From: an uncultured Pirellulaceae bacterium
GTDB taxonomy: Bacteria; Planctomycetota; Planctomycetia; Pirellulales; Pirellulaceae
Assembly: GCA_937944405.1 (NCBI GenBank)
Contig: CALDYR010000137.1
Coordinates: forward strand, 1 to 32,250
Reading direction: 5' to 3'
DNA length: 32,250 nucleotides
Part shown: positions 6,614 through 14,486 of the stretch, in pieces
How the letters are laid out: each line of letters starts with the position of its first letter
Position numbering within the stretch: position 1 is the first letter of the stretch
Notes under the pieces: model-generated
Database searches by the model: none
What the model was told of the DNA's origin: nothing
What the model saw: the letters and a program-made list of their open reading frames with translations, nothing else
Program-made: the position numbers and the translations under genes

Positions 6614-8119
6614 CTACTTTGAATGATTTTTCCATTCGGCGGCTGAAAGAATGCCGTCTTCGTTGGTGTCAATTTTCCGAAATTTCTGCAATGTCTCATC
6701 GTCCCAAGTCGAAGAGAACTCGGCCATTTGAACCTGTCCGTCGGAACTGGCGTCCAAATCACTGAACGAGCGACGCGGTTGACCTCCGCCGGTGCGGGCC
6801 CCTTGAGGCGTTTTGCTGGTCTTTCCACGACTTTTCGAACGCCCATTACGATCTGTTGTGGCCTTTCGGTAAGTGTTGGTCTCCTTGCCACCACTTACCG
6901 CGGTTGTCTTGCCACTAACAAACGCATTAGCTTCGGCTTTGGAGATGAAGCCATCGTTATCCGCATCGCCCTTAAAGGGACGACGCATCTTTGCAAGCTC
7001 CTCCGACGAAAGTCGTTGATCCTTATCGGTGTCGTATTTTTCAAAAACACCGTTAACGTAGGCGGCAAACAGCTTTTCTTTGTTTTTCGACTTCTTCGCC
7101 TTTCGCGCCTTGCGCGACTTTTCAGTGTTGGATCGATCGTTGCCTCGCCCCGACGACGTTGAGCGATCAAAAGCCCCGGCTATTCGGCTTCCTCGGCTTC
7201 CTCGGTCGCTTCGGTCGCCTCTATCGCCTCGGTCGCCTCTATCGCCTCGGTCGCCTCGGTCGCCTCGGTCGCCTCGGTCGCCTCGGTCGCCTCTATCGCT
7301 TCGACGGCGTCTTGCGCTATCTAGGTCTTCTTGGTCATCGTTTAGGTAATCATCTTCCTCGTCGTACCGATTCGATCGCCGGCGTTGTTCACGATCGTTA
7401 TCACCTTGATTCTTGTCTTTTAATCGTTTTGCCAATTCCAAAACCGAGATTCGTCCGTCACTGTTGAGATCGCTTTGGGCAGGAGTAGGGGCCCGCCAAC
7501 GAATGCGATTAATTTCATCTCCCTCCAAAAATCCGCTTTTGTCTTGATCGTAACCATCGAAAATTTTTCGTGCCTGTTGCAACGTTGATTCGTCGAAGTC
7601 GGTGGCTTTGAGCCCCGTCAAACGTTCGTCAAACGACGCCACTTTGGGGTCGACGTTTTCAACTTCACCGAATCCCGCGACGCCGATCAGCAAAGGGTCG
7701 GTCCCGAAAGTATCGAGTTGGGGGCCAACCTGATTCTCAAAGTTTTTTCGCTCGGCCTTTCGTTTTTCATCCGCCGCGGCTTCAACTTTTTGCACCGTAG
7801 CGGCAATGTCGACAGGACTATCGGCGTTAATTTCGAACTGGGAAAGAAAACGCTTAGTACGTTCGTTTTGGAGTTCGCCGCTTTCAAGCACCCCACTTTT
7901 GTCGGTATCCAATCGGTCGAGGATGCTCTTGATCTTGAAATTCCGACGAAATTTTTCACGTCGAATGTCGCGGTCAGAAGTTTCCCCCTCGCGTTGATCG
8001 CTTTGATCGTCGCCTCGGTCGTCTTGCCCGTAGGCCGAAACACTCAGAGGTAAAACGATCGTCAAAGAGGCAAACAGCGCCCAAACAACGGATTTGATTT
8101 TAAAATTTTTATTCATCAT
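6614..8119 (-). CDS. Secreted multi-EF-hand protein with an RGD repeat tract
   Basis: The protein is 501 aa with an N-terminal signal peptide (about residues 1-32, hydrophobic VVWALFASLTIVLPLSVSA). It has about seven EF-hand calcium loops: DTDKSGVLESGE near 71, DQDKSGFLEGDE near 191, DLNSDGRISVLE near 217, DTDKDQRLSSEE near 360, DADNDGFISKAE near 382, DASSDGQVQMAE near 453 and DTNEDGILSAAE near 481. Between the third and fourth lies an Arg/Asp-rich linker with about eight consecutive RGD units, then a basic KSRKARKAKKSKNK tract. Such EF-hand proteins are common in planctomycetes and are thought to be extracellular calcium-binding proteins. There is no clear Shine-Dalgarno. A TATAGT at 8128-8133 would start transcription almost at the ATG, so a nearly leaderless mRNA is possible. 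Confidence 0.85.
   Translation of the reverse strand: MMNKNFKIKSVVWALFASLTIVLPLSVSAYGQDDRGDDQSDQREGETSDRDIRREKFRRNFKIKSILDRLDTDKSGVLESGELQNERTKRFLSQFEINADSPVDIAATVQKVEAAADEKRKAERKNFENQVGPQLDTFGTDPLLIGVAGFGEVENVDPKVASFDERLTGLKATDFDESTLQQARKIFDGYDQDKSGFLEGDEINRIRWRAPTPAQSDLNSDGRISVLELAKRLKDKNQGDNDREQRRRSNRYDEEDDYLNDDQEDLDSARRRRSDRGDRGDRGDRGDRGDRGDRGDRGDRGDRSDRGSRGSRIAGAFDRSTSSGRGNDRSNTEKSRKARKAKKSKNKEKLFAAYVNGVFEKYDTDKDQRLSSEELAKMRRPFKGDADNDGFISKAEANAFVSGKTTAVSGGKETNTYRKATTDRNGRSKSRGKTSKTPQGARTGGGQPRRSFSDLDASSDGQVQMAEFSSTWDDETLQKFRKIDTNEDGILSAAEWKNHSK
7203..7299. repeat. 9-bp tandem repeat encoding (RGD)n
   Basis: About ten copies of a 9-bp unit lie inside the EF-hand gene, reading CGGTCGCCT or CTATCGCCT on the plus strand. 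They encode the run of RGD tripeptides. The unit preserves frame and its copies are nearly identical, so copy number could change by slippage without breaking the gene. Confidence 0.9.
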
Positions 8120-8304
8120 GACTTTAAACTATAGCACCCAAAAACAAGAAACAACGCTACCTAAACCGCTATTTCAGCACCGCAGGCCACTCGGTCGCGG
8201 TCCAACGCTCTAAAGGATGACACGCAAATTAGACTTGACCGGGACATTCCACCATATCGCCGCTTGCTCCGCCCCGGTTCGCGGTTAGAAACACCATTAT
8301 GTGT

Positions 8305-8333
8305 TTGACCTTCTTTTGTAACGCACTGATAAT
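8305..8333 (+). promoter_or_regulatory. Strong candidate promoter for the TPR protein gene
   Basis: TTGACC (8305-8310), a 17-bp spacer and GATAAT (8328-8333) match the sigma70 consensus 5 of 6 at each box. Predicted initiation near 8340 leaves a leader of about 60 nt before the ATG at 8401 and excludes the upstream in-frame ATG at 8299. Confidence 0.5.
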
Positions 8334-8400
8334 AGGAATATCCGTTACTTCCATCACTCTCCGCCACTTTTCATTTTCTCCCATCACGAGCACGCCCTCG

Positions 8401-11400
8401 ATGAACCAATGTCTCCGATGCGAAAGTCAGCTCGATCCATTCGCCATTAAGTGCGCACGTTGCGGCCGGAGCATCACCAACCAAGACGCCCAAGCCCCCC
8501 AAACCACCCCCGGTTCGCTTCCCCGCGCCACTGGCCAAACAGCCAATGAGGAATTCGAACAAGCGATGGAGTGCGTCGAGGCCGAAGATTTCTGCGCGGC
8601 CATTACCCATTTTAACCGGGCGATCGTGATCGCCCCGGCTCAGCGGTTGGGCGAGTTCTATTCTTTACGTGGCTATTGTTATCTGAAGCAATCCGAATTC
8701 CGTCGCGCTGAAAAAGACTGTACCGAAGCAATCGCGTTTAATTGCTGTGCCCCTCAAAACTACGCCTGGCGTGCCGCCGCGCGTGGAGAACAACTCAACT
8801 GGCCTACCGCACTTGACGATCTCGATTTAGCTTGCACCGCTGCCGGAAACCAACGCGATACCTATTTAGAGCTGATGGAATCTTACGCCGTCTCCGCCAG
8901 TGACTACTACCGTTCTCAAATCGCTGAGGGCAAAGAATCGGCAAATCTGTTTTTCGCCCGTGGATGGGTTTACCTCCGATGTGGCAAACACGACAAAGCG
9001 TTTTGCGATTTCCAATCGGCGATCAAATTAGAACCTGACCACCCGTGGGCTTGGACGGGCATGGCGAAACTGTGGACTGACCGACACATCGACGGCACCA
9101 CCTTTGATCAATCCGACCATGCCAACGAATCCACTGTGCCCAAACCCAGCGACCGCGCTAACGGCGACGTTGACGTGATTCGCTGGTGCGGTCGAGGTGC
9201 CGTCGGCCCAAACGCCTGCCAGCGGGAAGCACTGAAGATGCGTGCGCGACTGTATCGCAACGCGGGACAACTGGATGCCGCGAAACAGGACCTGCAAACG
9301 TTAGTCGATATCGCCGGTGACGATCCTGACGCGTTGGTCGCCTGTTGCGAACTGCGCTATGAGATGGGGCAGATGATGCCGGCAGTCACCGAATTGAATC
9401 TGATCCTCAAAAGCCACCCCAATTTTCAAAAAGCCCTCCTGCTGCGGGGGCGCTGTTTTGCGAGTATAAAGAATTACGCGTTAGCAATCGAAGATCTGGC
9501 ACGCTACATTCAATGCGCCCCTCACCACCACGCCGCGGGAATCGAATTAGCTCACGTTTTCCTCGCCACCAACGAAATAGACCAAGCCGCCCAACGCTAT
9601 CAAGACGCCATCAACGCCGGCCATTGCAGTTTTGACGCATATCATGGTTTGAGTCGTGTTTTCCTCAAAAAGAACCGCTTAAACGTAGCCCTGGCACAGT
9701 GTCAAAAAGCGATCGGAATCGACAATCGCAGGGCCGAAGCCTTTGCCACCGAAGCGGAAATCTATTTACACCTGGGCGATGATTCGCGCGGCATCGACAG
9801 CTACGGCCGCGCCGTAAACACCGCGCCCGACGCCCCGTCCAAAGGCGATTACTTATATCTGCGCGGGGTAGCGCAGTATTCCCTTAACCGGTTTGAGGTC
9901 GCGTTTACTGATTTCCAAAAATCGTGCCTGCTGCGTCCCAATCACGCCGGTGGCTTAATCTGGAAAGCAGCGGCCTGTGCGCGATTGGAAAAATGGACCG
10001 AAGCGATTGTCTGCCTTAACCGCGCAATAGAGATCCGCCCCAACGCGGCCCAGCAGTACCGGCAGCTCGGCCAACCGGTTGCCAGAAAAGCGATCAAGCA
10101 CTTCAACGAACGGCTGCACCAAGACAGCTCCGACGTCCAAACGTACCGCCACCGAGCGTTGGCCAATCAATTTCTCAGCATGTTCGCTTCATCGATTGAA
10201 GACTTAACCACGGCGTTGACATTAGCCCCCCAGAACGCCGAGGTGTTAATCCGGCGCGGCCAAGTTTACGCGATCACCGACGATCAGAAATCGGCGATCG
10301 AAGATTTTTCGCACGCTATAAAAATCGATCGCCGCAATCACTTGGCCCGGTACTACCGTGCTCAAGCGCGTTTAAAATGCGGTCACCATGATCGAGCCCA
10401 ACGTGACATTCAAAAAGCCATCCGCATCGACGCCCTCCAACCGGCCTACCATCACCTTCTGGCAAAAATTTATCAGCAAAATGATCGGCTGGACCAAGTC
10501 GTGTTGTCATTGGACCGTTCGATCCTGTTGGACTCCACCGATGTCAGCGCATTACAGCTGCGTGGCGACGTGCAGGCGAAACGTAAGAATTACTTTTCTG
10601 CCCTCAGCGACTACACCCGCGCCCTGGAGCTGGACCCAGGACAGACCGAACTGCTGCTGCTCCGTGGGCAAACACATGCCAAATCCAACCATCACAAGGC
10701 CGCAATCAGCGACTTCGAAATGGCGCTCTCGCGCAACCCACAGCTCTCAAAAGCCTACTCCGGCCGCGCGTTGTCCATCGCCATTCAAGGGGAACGAGAA
10801 TACGCGGCGATCTGGTTGACCAAGGCCTTGCATCGTTTTAAAAAACCACGAGAAATTGCCGAATTGTTGTTCGCGCGAGGAAAAATCTTCTACCAAATGA
10901 CGCTCTACGGATCAGCATCGATCGACTTTACCGCCGTTTCGAAGATCATGGGAAATGACCCCAAAGTCGTCACGGCCTCAAACTACGCCCGCGCAATCGC
11001 GCGGCTGCAGGCCGGCCAAAAGGAACTGGCCGAAGAAGACTTTCGCGCGGTTTTAGAAATCGATCCGGCTCACGATCCTTCGCGCGTGGCGCTGCACTGG
11101 ATGTACAACCGCGATTCGGTTGAACTTCCGCCGTTCTTAATCAAACCGGTTTGCAACAAACGACCGACACGCCCGCCGGTGGTGCGATCCAAAGTCACCA
11201 TGACAACGCGGCCGAACGACTGGCGCGCCGAACGCCAATACGACTCATGGATACTGAGAACCTTAGAGAAAAAGGAGTACGGCCCAATCCAACGCGCGGT
11301 GCTCGACCGGTGGATTGAAGACGGCCGGATTGATTCTGGAATGCGGCTATTGAGGGCCGATTGGTTGAAATGGCAAAGAGCAGAACGAGTATTCAAAGAA

Positions 11401-11523
11401 CTCACCCCCATCTCCGTCGGAAATCCCCAAGTCCGCCCCCCGGTCGGGAAACCGTTGGGGCGCAGAAAACGAAGGGACCATCAATCAGCACCGCAGGTGA
11501 GCCCACCTCTGCTAATTGAATGA
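8401..11523 (+). CDS. Zinc-ribbon, TPR-repeat and GYF_2-like protein
   Basis: The protein is 1040 aa. The N-terminus MNQCLRCESQLDPFAIKCAR carries Cys4/Cys7 and Cys18/Cys21, a short zinc ribbon. From about residue 50 to 900 it is built of tetratricopeptide repeats (for example AITHFNRAIVIAPAQRLGEF, AISDFEMALSRNPQLSKAYS), which usually form protein-binding superhelices. The last about 80 residues include YGPIQRAVLDRWIEDGR, around residues 960-976. This resembles the GYF_2 / DUF4339 modules that end many planctomycete proteins. No signal peptide or membrane segment is seen, so it is probably cytosolic. An earlier in-frame ATG at 8299 exists, but it lies upstream of the promoter and would put 34 hydrophobic residues before the zinc ribbon. 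The partner is unknown; the nearby kinase is a candidate only by proximity. Confidence 0.85.
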   Translation: MNQCLRCESQLDPFAIKCARCGRSITNQDAQAPQTTPGSLPRATGQTANEEFEQAMECVEAEDFCAAITHFNRAIVIAPAQRLGEFYSLRGYCYLKQSEFRRAEKDCTEAIAFNCCAPQNYAWRAAARGEQLNWPTALDDLDLACTAAGNQRDTYLELMESYAVSASDYYRSQIAEGKESANLFFARGWVYLRCGKHDKAFCDFQSAIKLEPDHPWAWTGMAKLWTDRHIDGTTFDQSDHANESTVPKPSDRANGDVDVIRWCGRGAVGPNACQREALKMRARLYRNAGQLDAAKQDLQTLVDIAGDDPDALVACCELRYEMGQMMPAVTELNLILKSHPNFQKALLLRGRCFASIKNYALAIEDLARYIQCAPHHHAAGIELAHVFLATNEIDQAAQRYQDAINAGHCSFDAYHGLSRVFLKKNRLNVALAQCQKAIGIDNRRAEAFATEAEIYLHLGDDSRGIDSYGRAVNTAPDAPSKGDYLYLRGVAQYSLNRFEVAFTDFQKSCLLRPNHAGGLIWKAAACARLEKWTEAIVCLNRAIEIRPNAAQQYRQLGQPVARKAIKHFNERLHQDSSDVQTYRHRALANQFLSMFASSIEDLTTALTLAPQNAEVLIRRGQVYAITDDQKSAIEDFSHAIKIDRRNHLARYYRAQARLKCGHHDRAQRDIQKAIRIDALQPAYHHLLAKIYQQNDRLDQVVLSLDRSILLDSTDVSALQLRGDVQAKRKNYFSALSDYTRALELDPGQTELLLLRGQTHAKSNHHKAAISDFEMALSRNPQLSKAYSGRALSIAIQGEREYAAIWLTKALHRFKKPREIAELLFARGKIFYQMTLYGSASIDFTAVSKIMGNDPKVVTASNYARAIARLQAGQKELAEEDFRAVLEIDPAHDPSRVALHWMYNRDSVELPPFLIKPVCNKRPTRPPVVRSKVTMTTRPNDWRAERQYDSWILRTLEKKEYGPIQRAVLDRWIEDGRIDSGMRLLRADWLKWQRAERVFKELTPISVGNPQVRPPVGKPLGRRKRRDHQSAPQVSPPLLIE

Positions 11524-11525
11524 CA

Positions 11526-11541
11526 TTCCATTGCAATGGAA
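11526..11541. repeat. 16-bp perfect palindrome just after the TPR gene
   Basis: TTCCATTGCAATGGAA lies 2 bp after the stop codon. It is symmetric without a loop, so it suits a dimeric DNA-binding protein better than an RNA hairpin. No U-tract follows directly, so it is not a classical terminator. Function unknown. Confidence 0.4.
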
Positions 11542-11694
11542 CTTTCACTGCTGCTGGCCAAACTTTTACCGGCTATCTGTTGATGAAACAATAAAATAGC
11601 AAACCAGTATAAGCACCGGTTCGCAGTTAATGGTTATCCGCAAAAGCGGGAATCGACGGTACCGCAAAGCAAAGCTACGGCCCGATTGCCACCA

Positions 11695-12140
11695 CTACGG
11701 GGCTCTGGAGACCTGCGGAAGCCACTCCAGTAGATTCTTCATTTGTTGCACTTTCACGTCGATTGAGTTCTTGCTCGTACTTTTGCACTTGACTTCATAG
11801 CACCGTCTCCTGGCATTGTTTTGCCGCCAGTACTAACGGCGCCGGGAAAGCGCTTTTCGACATCATCCAACGTTTCACAATGCAGAATGACCCATTTGGC
11901 TGGCATGCCGCCAGCATCGAAATTTGAATTAACATCTGGGGAGTTAATAATGTAGACGTCATAAACGAGGCGCCCATCTAGTTCGCGCTGCCACAATTCC
12001 ACCGGCATCAGCTTGGGTACGCGCTTACACTTGCCACTCTGCGTCACGCATTGTTTGACCGGAACGCAGACGCTAAAACACCAAAACACGGGAGTTGCCT
12101 CAACATTGCCGAAAACGAATTGAGTTGCGTCACGAAGCAA
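11695..12140 (-). pseudogene. Hypothetical gene, probably frameshifted near its 3' end
   Basis: I do not recognise this family. On the minus strand a frame opens at a TTG (12140) and runs to a stop at 11754 (128 aa), with protein-like blocks RELDGRLVYDVYIINSPDVN and KWVILHCETLDDVEKRF. In the last 20 codons the frame becomes low quality. A different frame reads CYEVKCKSTSKNSIDVKVQQ then MKNLLEWLPQVSRAP and stops at TAG 11695-11697. The simplest reading is a single frameshift around 11800-11820 in a formerly longer gene. The 5' end is also unclear: no ATG or ribosome-binding site precedes the TTG, and the frame stays open about 19 codons further upstream. It could instead be a short intact hypothetical gene ending at 11754. 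Confidence 0.4.
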
Positions 12141-12310
12141 TGTGTGGCTGGGTGACGTATCGCAACGACAGGAGAATTGAGATCAGAAACAGAAGCTTGG
12201 CACGATGACGTCAACACAACTCAACGAGGGGGCGAATGGCAGATGGAAATCGACGACGCACGAAAAAAAACTAAAACAGTTGTACCCGAAAATTAAATCT
12301 GGATGAGGCA

Positions 12311-12444
12311 CTAGTGGTCTGTCAGCATTAAGAATTAGGATTGTTCAGATCAGCCGTTTGGGCGTTAGCCCCGGTTTTTCGTTTCGGAACCGTGGCTATT
12401 GCCAAAACGGCTAACCCTAAAATCCAATGCTGACACTCCACTAG
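12311..12444. mobile_element. 134-bp palindromic MITE-like element
   Basis: The ends are 19-bp inverted repeats: CTAGTGGTCTGTCAGCATT at 12311-12329 and AATGCTGACACTCCACTAG at 12426-12444, 17 of 19 pairing. A second inner pair, 12351-12370 and 12394-12413, matches 16 of 20. A central CGGTT/AACCG pair (12372-12376 with 12388-12392) closes the structure. The whole unit would fold into one long hairpin and has no coding capacity. This fits a non-autonomous palindromic transposable element or a dispersed intergenic repeat. No transposase is present in the window and no second copy was seen here. Target-site duplication is not evident. Confidence 0.65.
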
Positions 12445-12881
12445 CACGTTTTCGAGGCGATGGGACCGGCGAAGGTGTCCTCTGGGATATTAACGCTTGG
12501 GAAACGAGCCTGCCTTTCCCGTTGTATCGGGAAGTTGCAGCGAAAGGTTAGGTTTAGTGTGCGTCTTTTCTAACGACACGATTCTTGTTGAAACGCCTCT
12601 GTTTTGGCCCTCGTTTTTATCTTAATTTTTTGCGGGCACTGGAAAACAGCCCCAGAAGAAACATATGCCACTGGCGTTGGCACGTTGCTGCGACCACAAT
12701 TGCCACACCTCCTAAATTAGCATTACGGATCTGAGCATTCTATGATTTGTCCGGCCCGAACTTTGTGGCACCGCGTGGGCCCAAAGTTTGCCTTTTCTCC
12801 GATGAATGTAATGGGATTCGCCCGAATTCGGTTAAACACAGCAATCGCAAATTATCGGCAATCCCACTACGATTTCGAAGC
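12445..12881. other. Gene-poor stretch with a possible coding remnant
   Basis: No intact gene is seen. Reading the plus strand from 12429, through the right arm of the palindromic element, gives about 40 open codons. They include FRGDGTGEGVLWDINAWETS and end at TAG 12549-12551. The text is protein-like but has no start or ribosome-binding site, so it may be the 3' stub of a gene disrupted by the element. An imperfect hairpin (AACTTTG with CAAAGTT, near 12763-12792) and short palindromes follow. Nothing else is supportable. Confidence 0.25.
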
Positions 12882-12911
12882 TTGCCACTAAAATACGGGA
12901 AGAGCTATAAT
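12882..12911 (+). promoter_or_regulatory. Candidate promoter for the protein kinase gene
   Basis: TTGCCA (5 of 6) at 12882-12887 and a perfect TATAAT at 12906-12911 are separated by 18 bp. A start near 12918 would give an 84-nt leader before the TTG at 13002. Confidence 0.5.
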
Positions 12912-13001
12912 TTTGAGGCAGGAAATTGTTCGAGTCGCCGCACGATTTGAAAAACTAGAAACTCTAGCGGCCTCACTGGTAATGATTCAACGGAGTCCAT
13001 T

Positions 13002-13946
13002 TTGTCAGACGAAAAACTTTCGATGGTCAACGTCGCCGATGTGGAATCGCCCCCGCCAGAAAGCATCTCCAACGGATACGCGAAATACACCCGTTTCAAA
13101 GAATTAACCTCAGGCGGTAAAGCGGTCCTCTACAGTTGCTTCGACACCAATCTGGGGCGCGAAGTTGTCCTCAAAAAGTTACGTCCGGAGTTCAAAAACG
13201 ACAAAATCGAACTCCGCCGTTTGCTGCGGGAAGCGAAAATCACGGCCCAACTTCAACACCCCGCCACTCCGCCGTTGTACGAACTTGGGCAAGACGACCA
13301 TGGCAACTGGTACTTCGCGGTGAAGAAAATCGCGGGGTTCACCTTGTTCCAAATCATTGTCTCGCTGGCGAAGCGCGAATCGGCAGCAGAGTCCCATTTC
13401 ACACTAGCCCGTCTGCTGAGTATCTTCATTCAGATCGGCGATGCGTTACAGTTTGCTCACCTAAGAGGCATCATCCATCGCGATATCAAACCCGAAAATG
13501 TAATTGTTGGTATGTTCGGAGAAGTCAATTTGATTGACTGGGGTGCGGCCAAGGTCTGGGGTATGCCCTACGACGACGGCGATGAAGATCGCGCTCACAT
13601 CCAAGGCGGAACTCCCCTCTACATGTCGCCCGAACAAGTCTTAGGACACCGCCCGGTCGATGAACGATCCGACATATTCAGCATGGGCATTGTGCTGTAT
13701 GAGATGTTGTGCCAGCGCGAACCCTTTCGTGGACGCGCAACGCGCGAAACTTACGACAACATCATCAACGAAGAACCTATCCCGCCTAGCATTGCCGCTC
13801 CGCACCGACTGATCCCCAAAGAACTGGACCGAATATGCCTCCAAGCGATGCAGAAGAACCCTGCCGACCGCTATCAGTCGATGCGCGCGATGGTCGACGC
13901 GGTTGAGCACTTCTTAGAAAACGCAATCGCTCGGGGAACAACATAA
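13002..13946 (+). CDS. Hanks-type serine/threonine protein kinase, soluble
   Basis: The 314-aa product is almost entirely a kinase domain, which transfers phosphate from ATP to Ser/Thr of target proteins. A modified glycine loop (SGGKAVLYSCFD) is followed by the beta-3 lysine in REVVLKKL (K58), a catalytic loop HRDIKPENVIVG (D161, K163, N166) and the metal-binding LIDWGAAK (D179). The activation segment ends with GTPLYMSPEQVLG, followed by DERSDIFSMGIVLYEML. DWG replaces the usual DFG, but all catalytic residues are present, so it should be active. There are no PASTA, TPR or transmembrane segments, unlike many planctomycete kinases. The TTG start has a GGAG ribosome-binding site 6 nt upstream; an ATG at 13023 is the alternative. 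It lies downstream of the TPR gene but has its own promoter. The target is unknown. Confidence 0.92.
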   Translation: MSDEKLSMVNVADVESPPPESISNGYAKYTRFKELTSGGKAVLYSCFDTNLGREVVLKKLRPEFKNDKIELRRLLREAKITAQLQHPATPPLYELGQDDHGNWYFAVKKIAGFTLFQIIVSLAKRESAAESHFTLARLLSIFIQIGDALQFAHLRGIIHRDIKPENVIVGMFGEVNLIDWGAAKVWGMPYDDGDEDRAHIQGGTPLYMSPEQVLGHRPVDERSDIFSMGIVLYEMLCQREPFRGRATRETYDNIINEEPIPPSIAAPHRLIPKELDRICLQAMQKNPADRYQSMRAMVDAVEHFLENAIARGTT

Positions 13947-14127
13947 ACGCCAACCAATTCAATCGCGGAACGATCTTTCCCCCAAGATGCAGACTGGAAA
14001 ACTAGCAGGCAAATCTGAATTTTTTGCCAACAACCAAACGCCAGTGGCGAACTTGTCCTCACACCTTGCCCGATATGTTATGATCGCAGGGCAATACAGA
14101 CGCCGACGAAGTTTAAAAAAAGAACCC

Positions 14128-14424
14128 GTGAACGAACCCGTGAACGAACCCAACACCGAATCACAACTTCAGCGTTTAGAAATGAAAGTCAACGCATTGA
14201 TAGCGCTTTGCGTTGTGCAGACCGCCTTGCTGGCAGTGCTCCTGTTTACGCAAATGTTCCTCCCATCGACCTTCACTGTGTTAGTCATCGTAGTGATCTT
14301 GGGGGGCGTGGGTTACCGATTTCGTCAGCATTTACCCAGCATTTCCGGCAAAATCATGGGCAGCATTTTCCAAATGATGGCCCGGCAATCTTCAAACCAA
14401 TCCAACGACATGAAATTCAAATAA
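14128..14424 (+). CDS. Small membrane protein of unknown function
   Basis: The product is about 98 aa. After a short polar N-terminus with the tandem NEPVNEPN come a helical segment (SQLQRLEMKVNALIALCVVQ) and two predicted membrane segments, about 25-47 and 50-65. The tail is basic and Met/Gln/Ser-rich (IMGSIFQMMARQSSNQSND). The coiled-coil-to-membrane layout resembles many small planctomycete membrane proteins, but no family is recognised. The start is uncertain. The frame is open back to 13987, but a TATGAT at 14079-14084 suggests transcription begins near 14091. Two GTG codons, at 14128 and 14140, are then the candidates, generated by a 12-bp duplication (GTGAACGAACCC). It is convergent with the MFS gene. 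Confidence 0.6.
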   Translation: MNEPVNEPNTESQLQRLEMKVNALIALCVVQTALLAVLLFTQMFLPSTFTVLVIVVILGGVGYRFRQHLPSISGKIMGSIFQMMARQSSNQSNDMKFK

Positions 14425-14454
14425 GCCGCCGCCGAAGTAAGGCTAAAGGACTTT

Positions 14455-14472
14455 ACGGCCTCCCGCCGTTTT
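14455..14472 (+). terminator. Weak rho-independent terminator candidate
   Basis: ACGGC and GCCGT (14455-14459 and 14465-14469) can pair around a 5-nt loop, and three to four T follow. The 5-bp stem is short, so this is only a candidate. It lies between convergent genes, where a terminator would be expected. Confidence 0.25.
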
Positions 14473-14486
14473 CGATAGATTGGTGT

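Noticed and set aside
7080..7467. Plus-strand frames rich in Arg/Leu/Gly or Arg/Ser/Pro over the RGD tract
   Set aside because: They are a byproduct of the 9-bp repeat inside the EF-hand gene.
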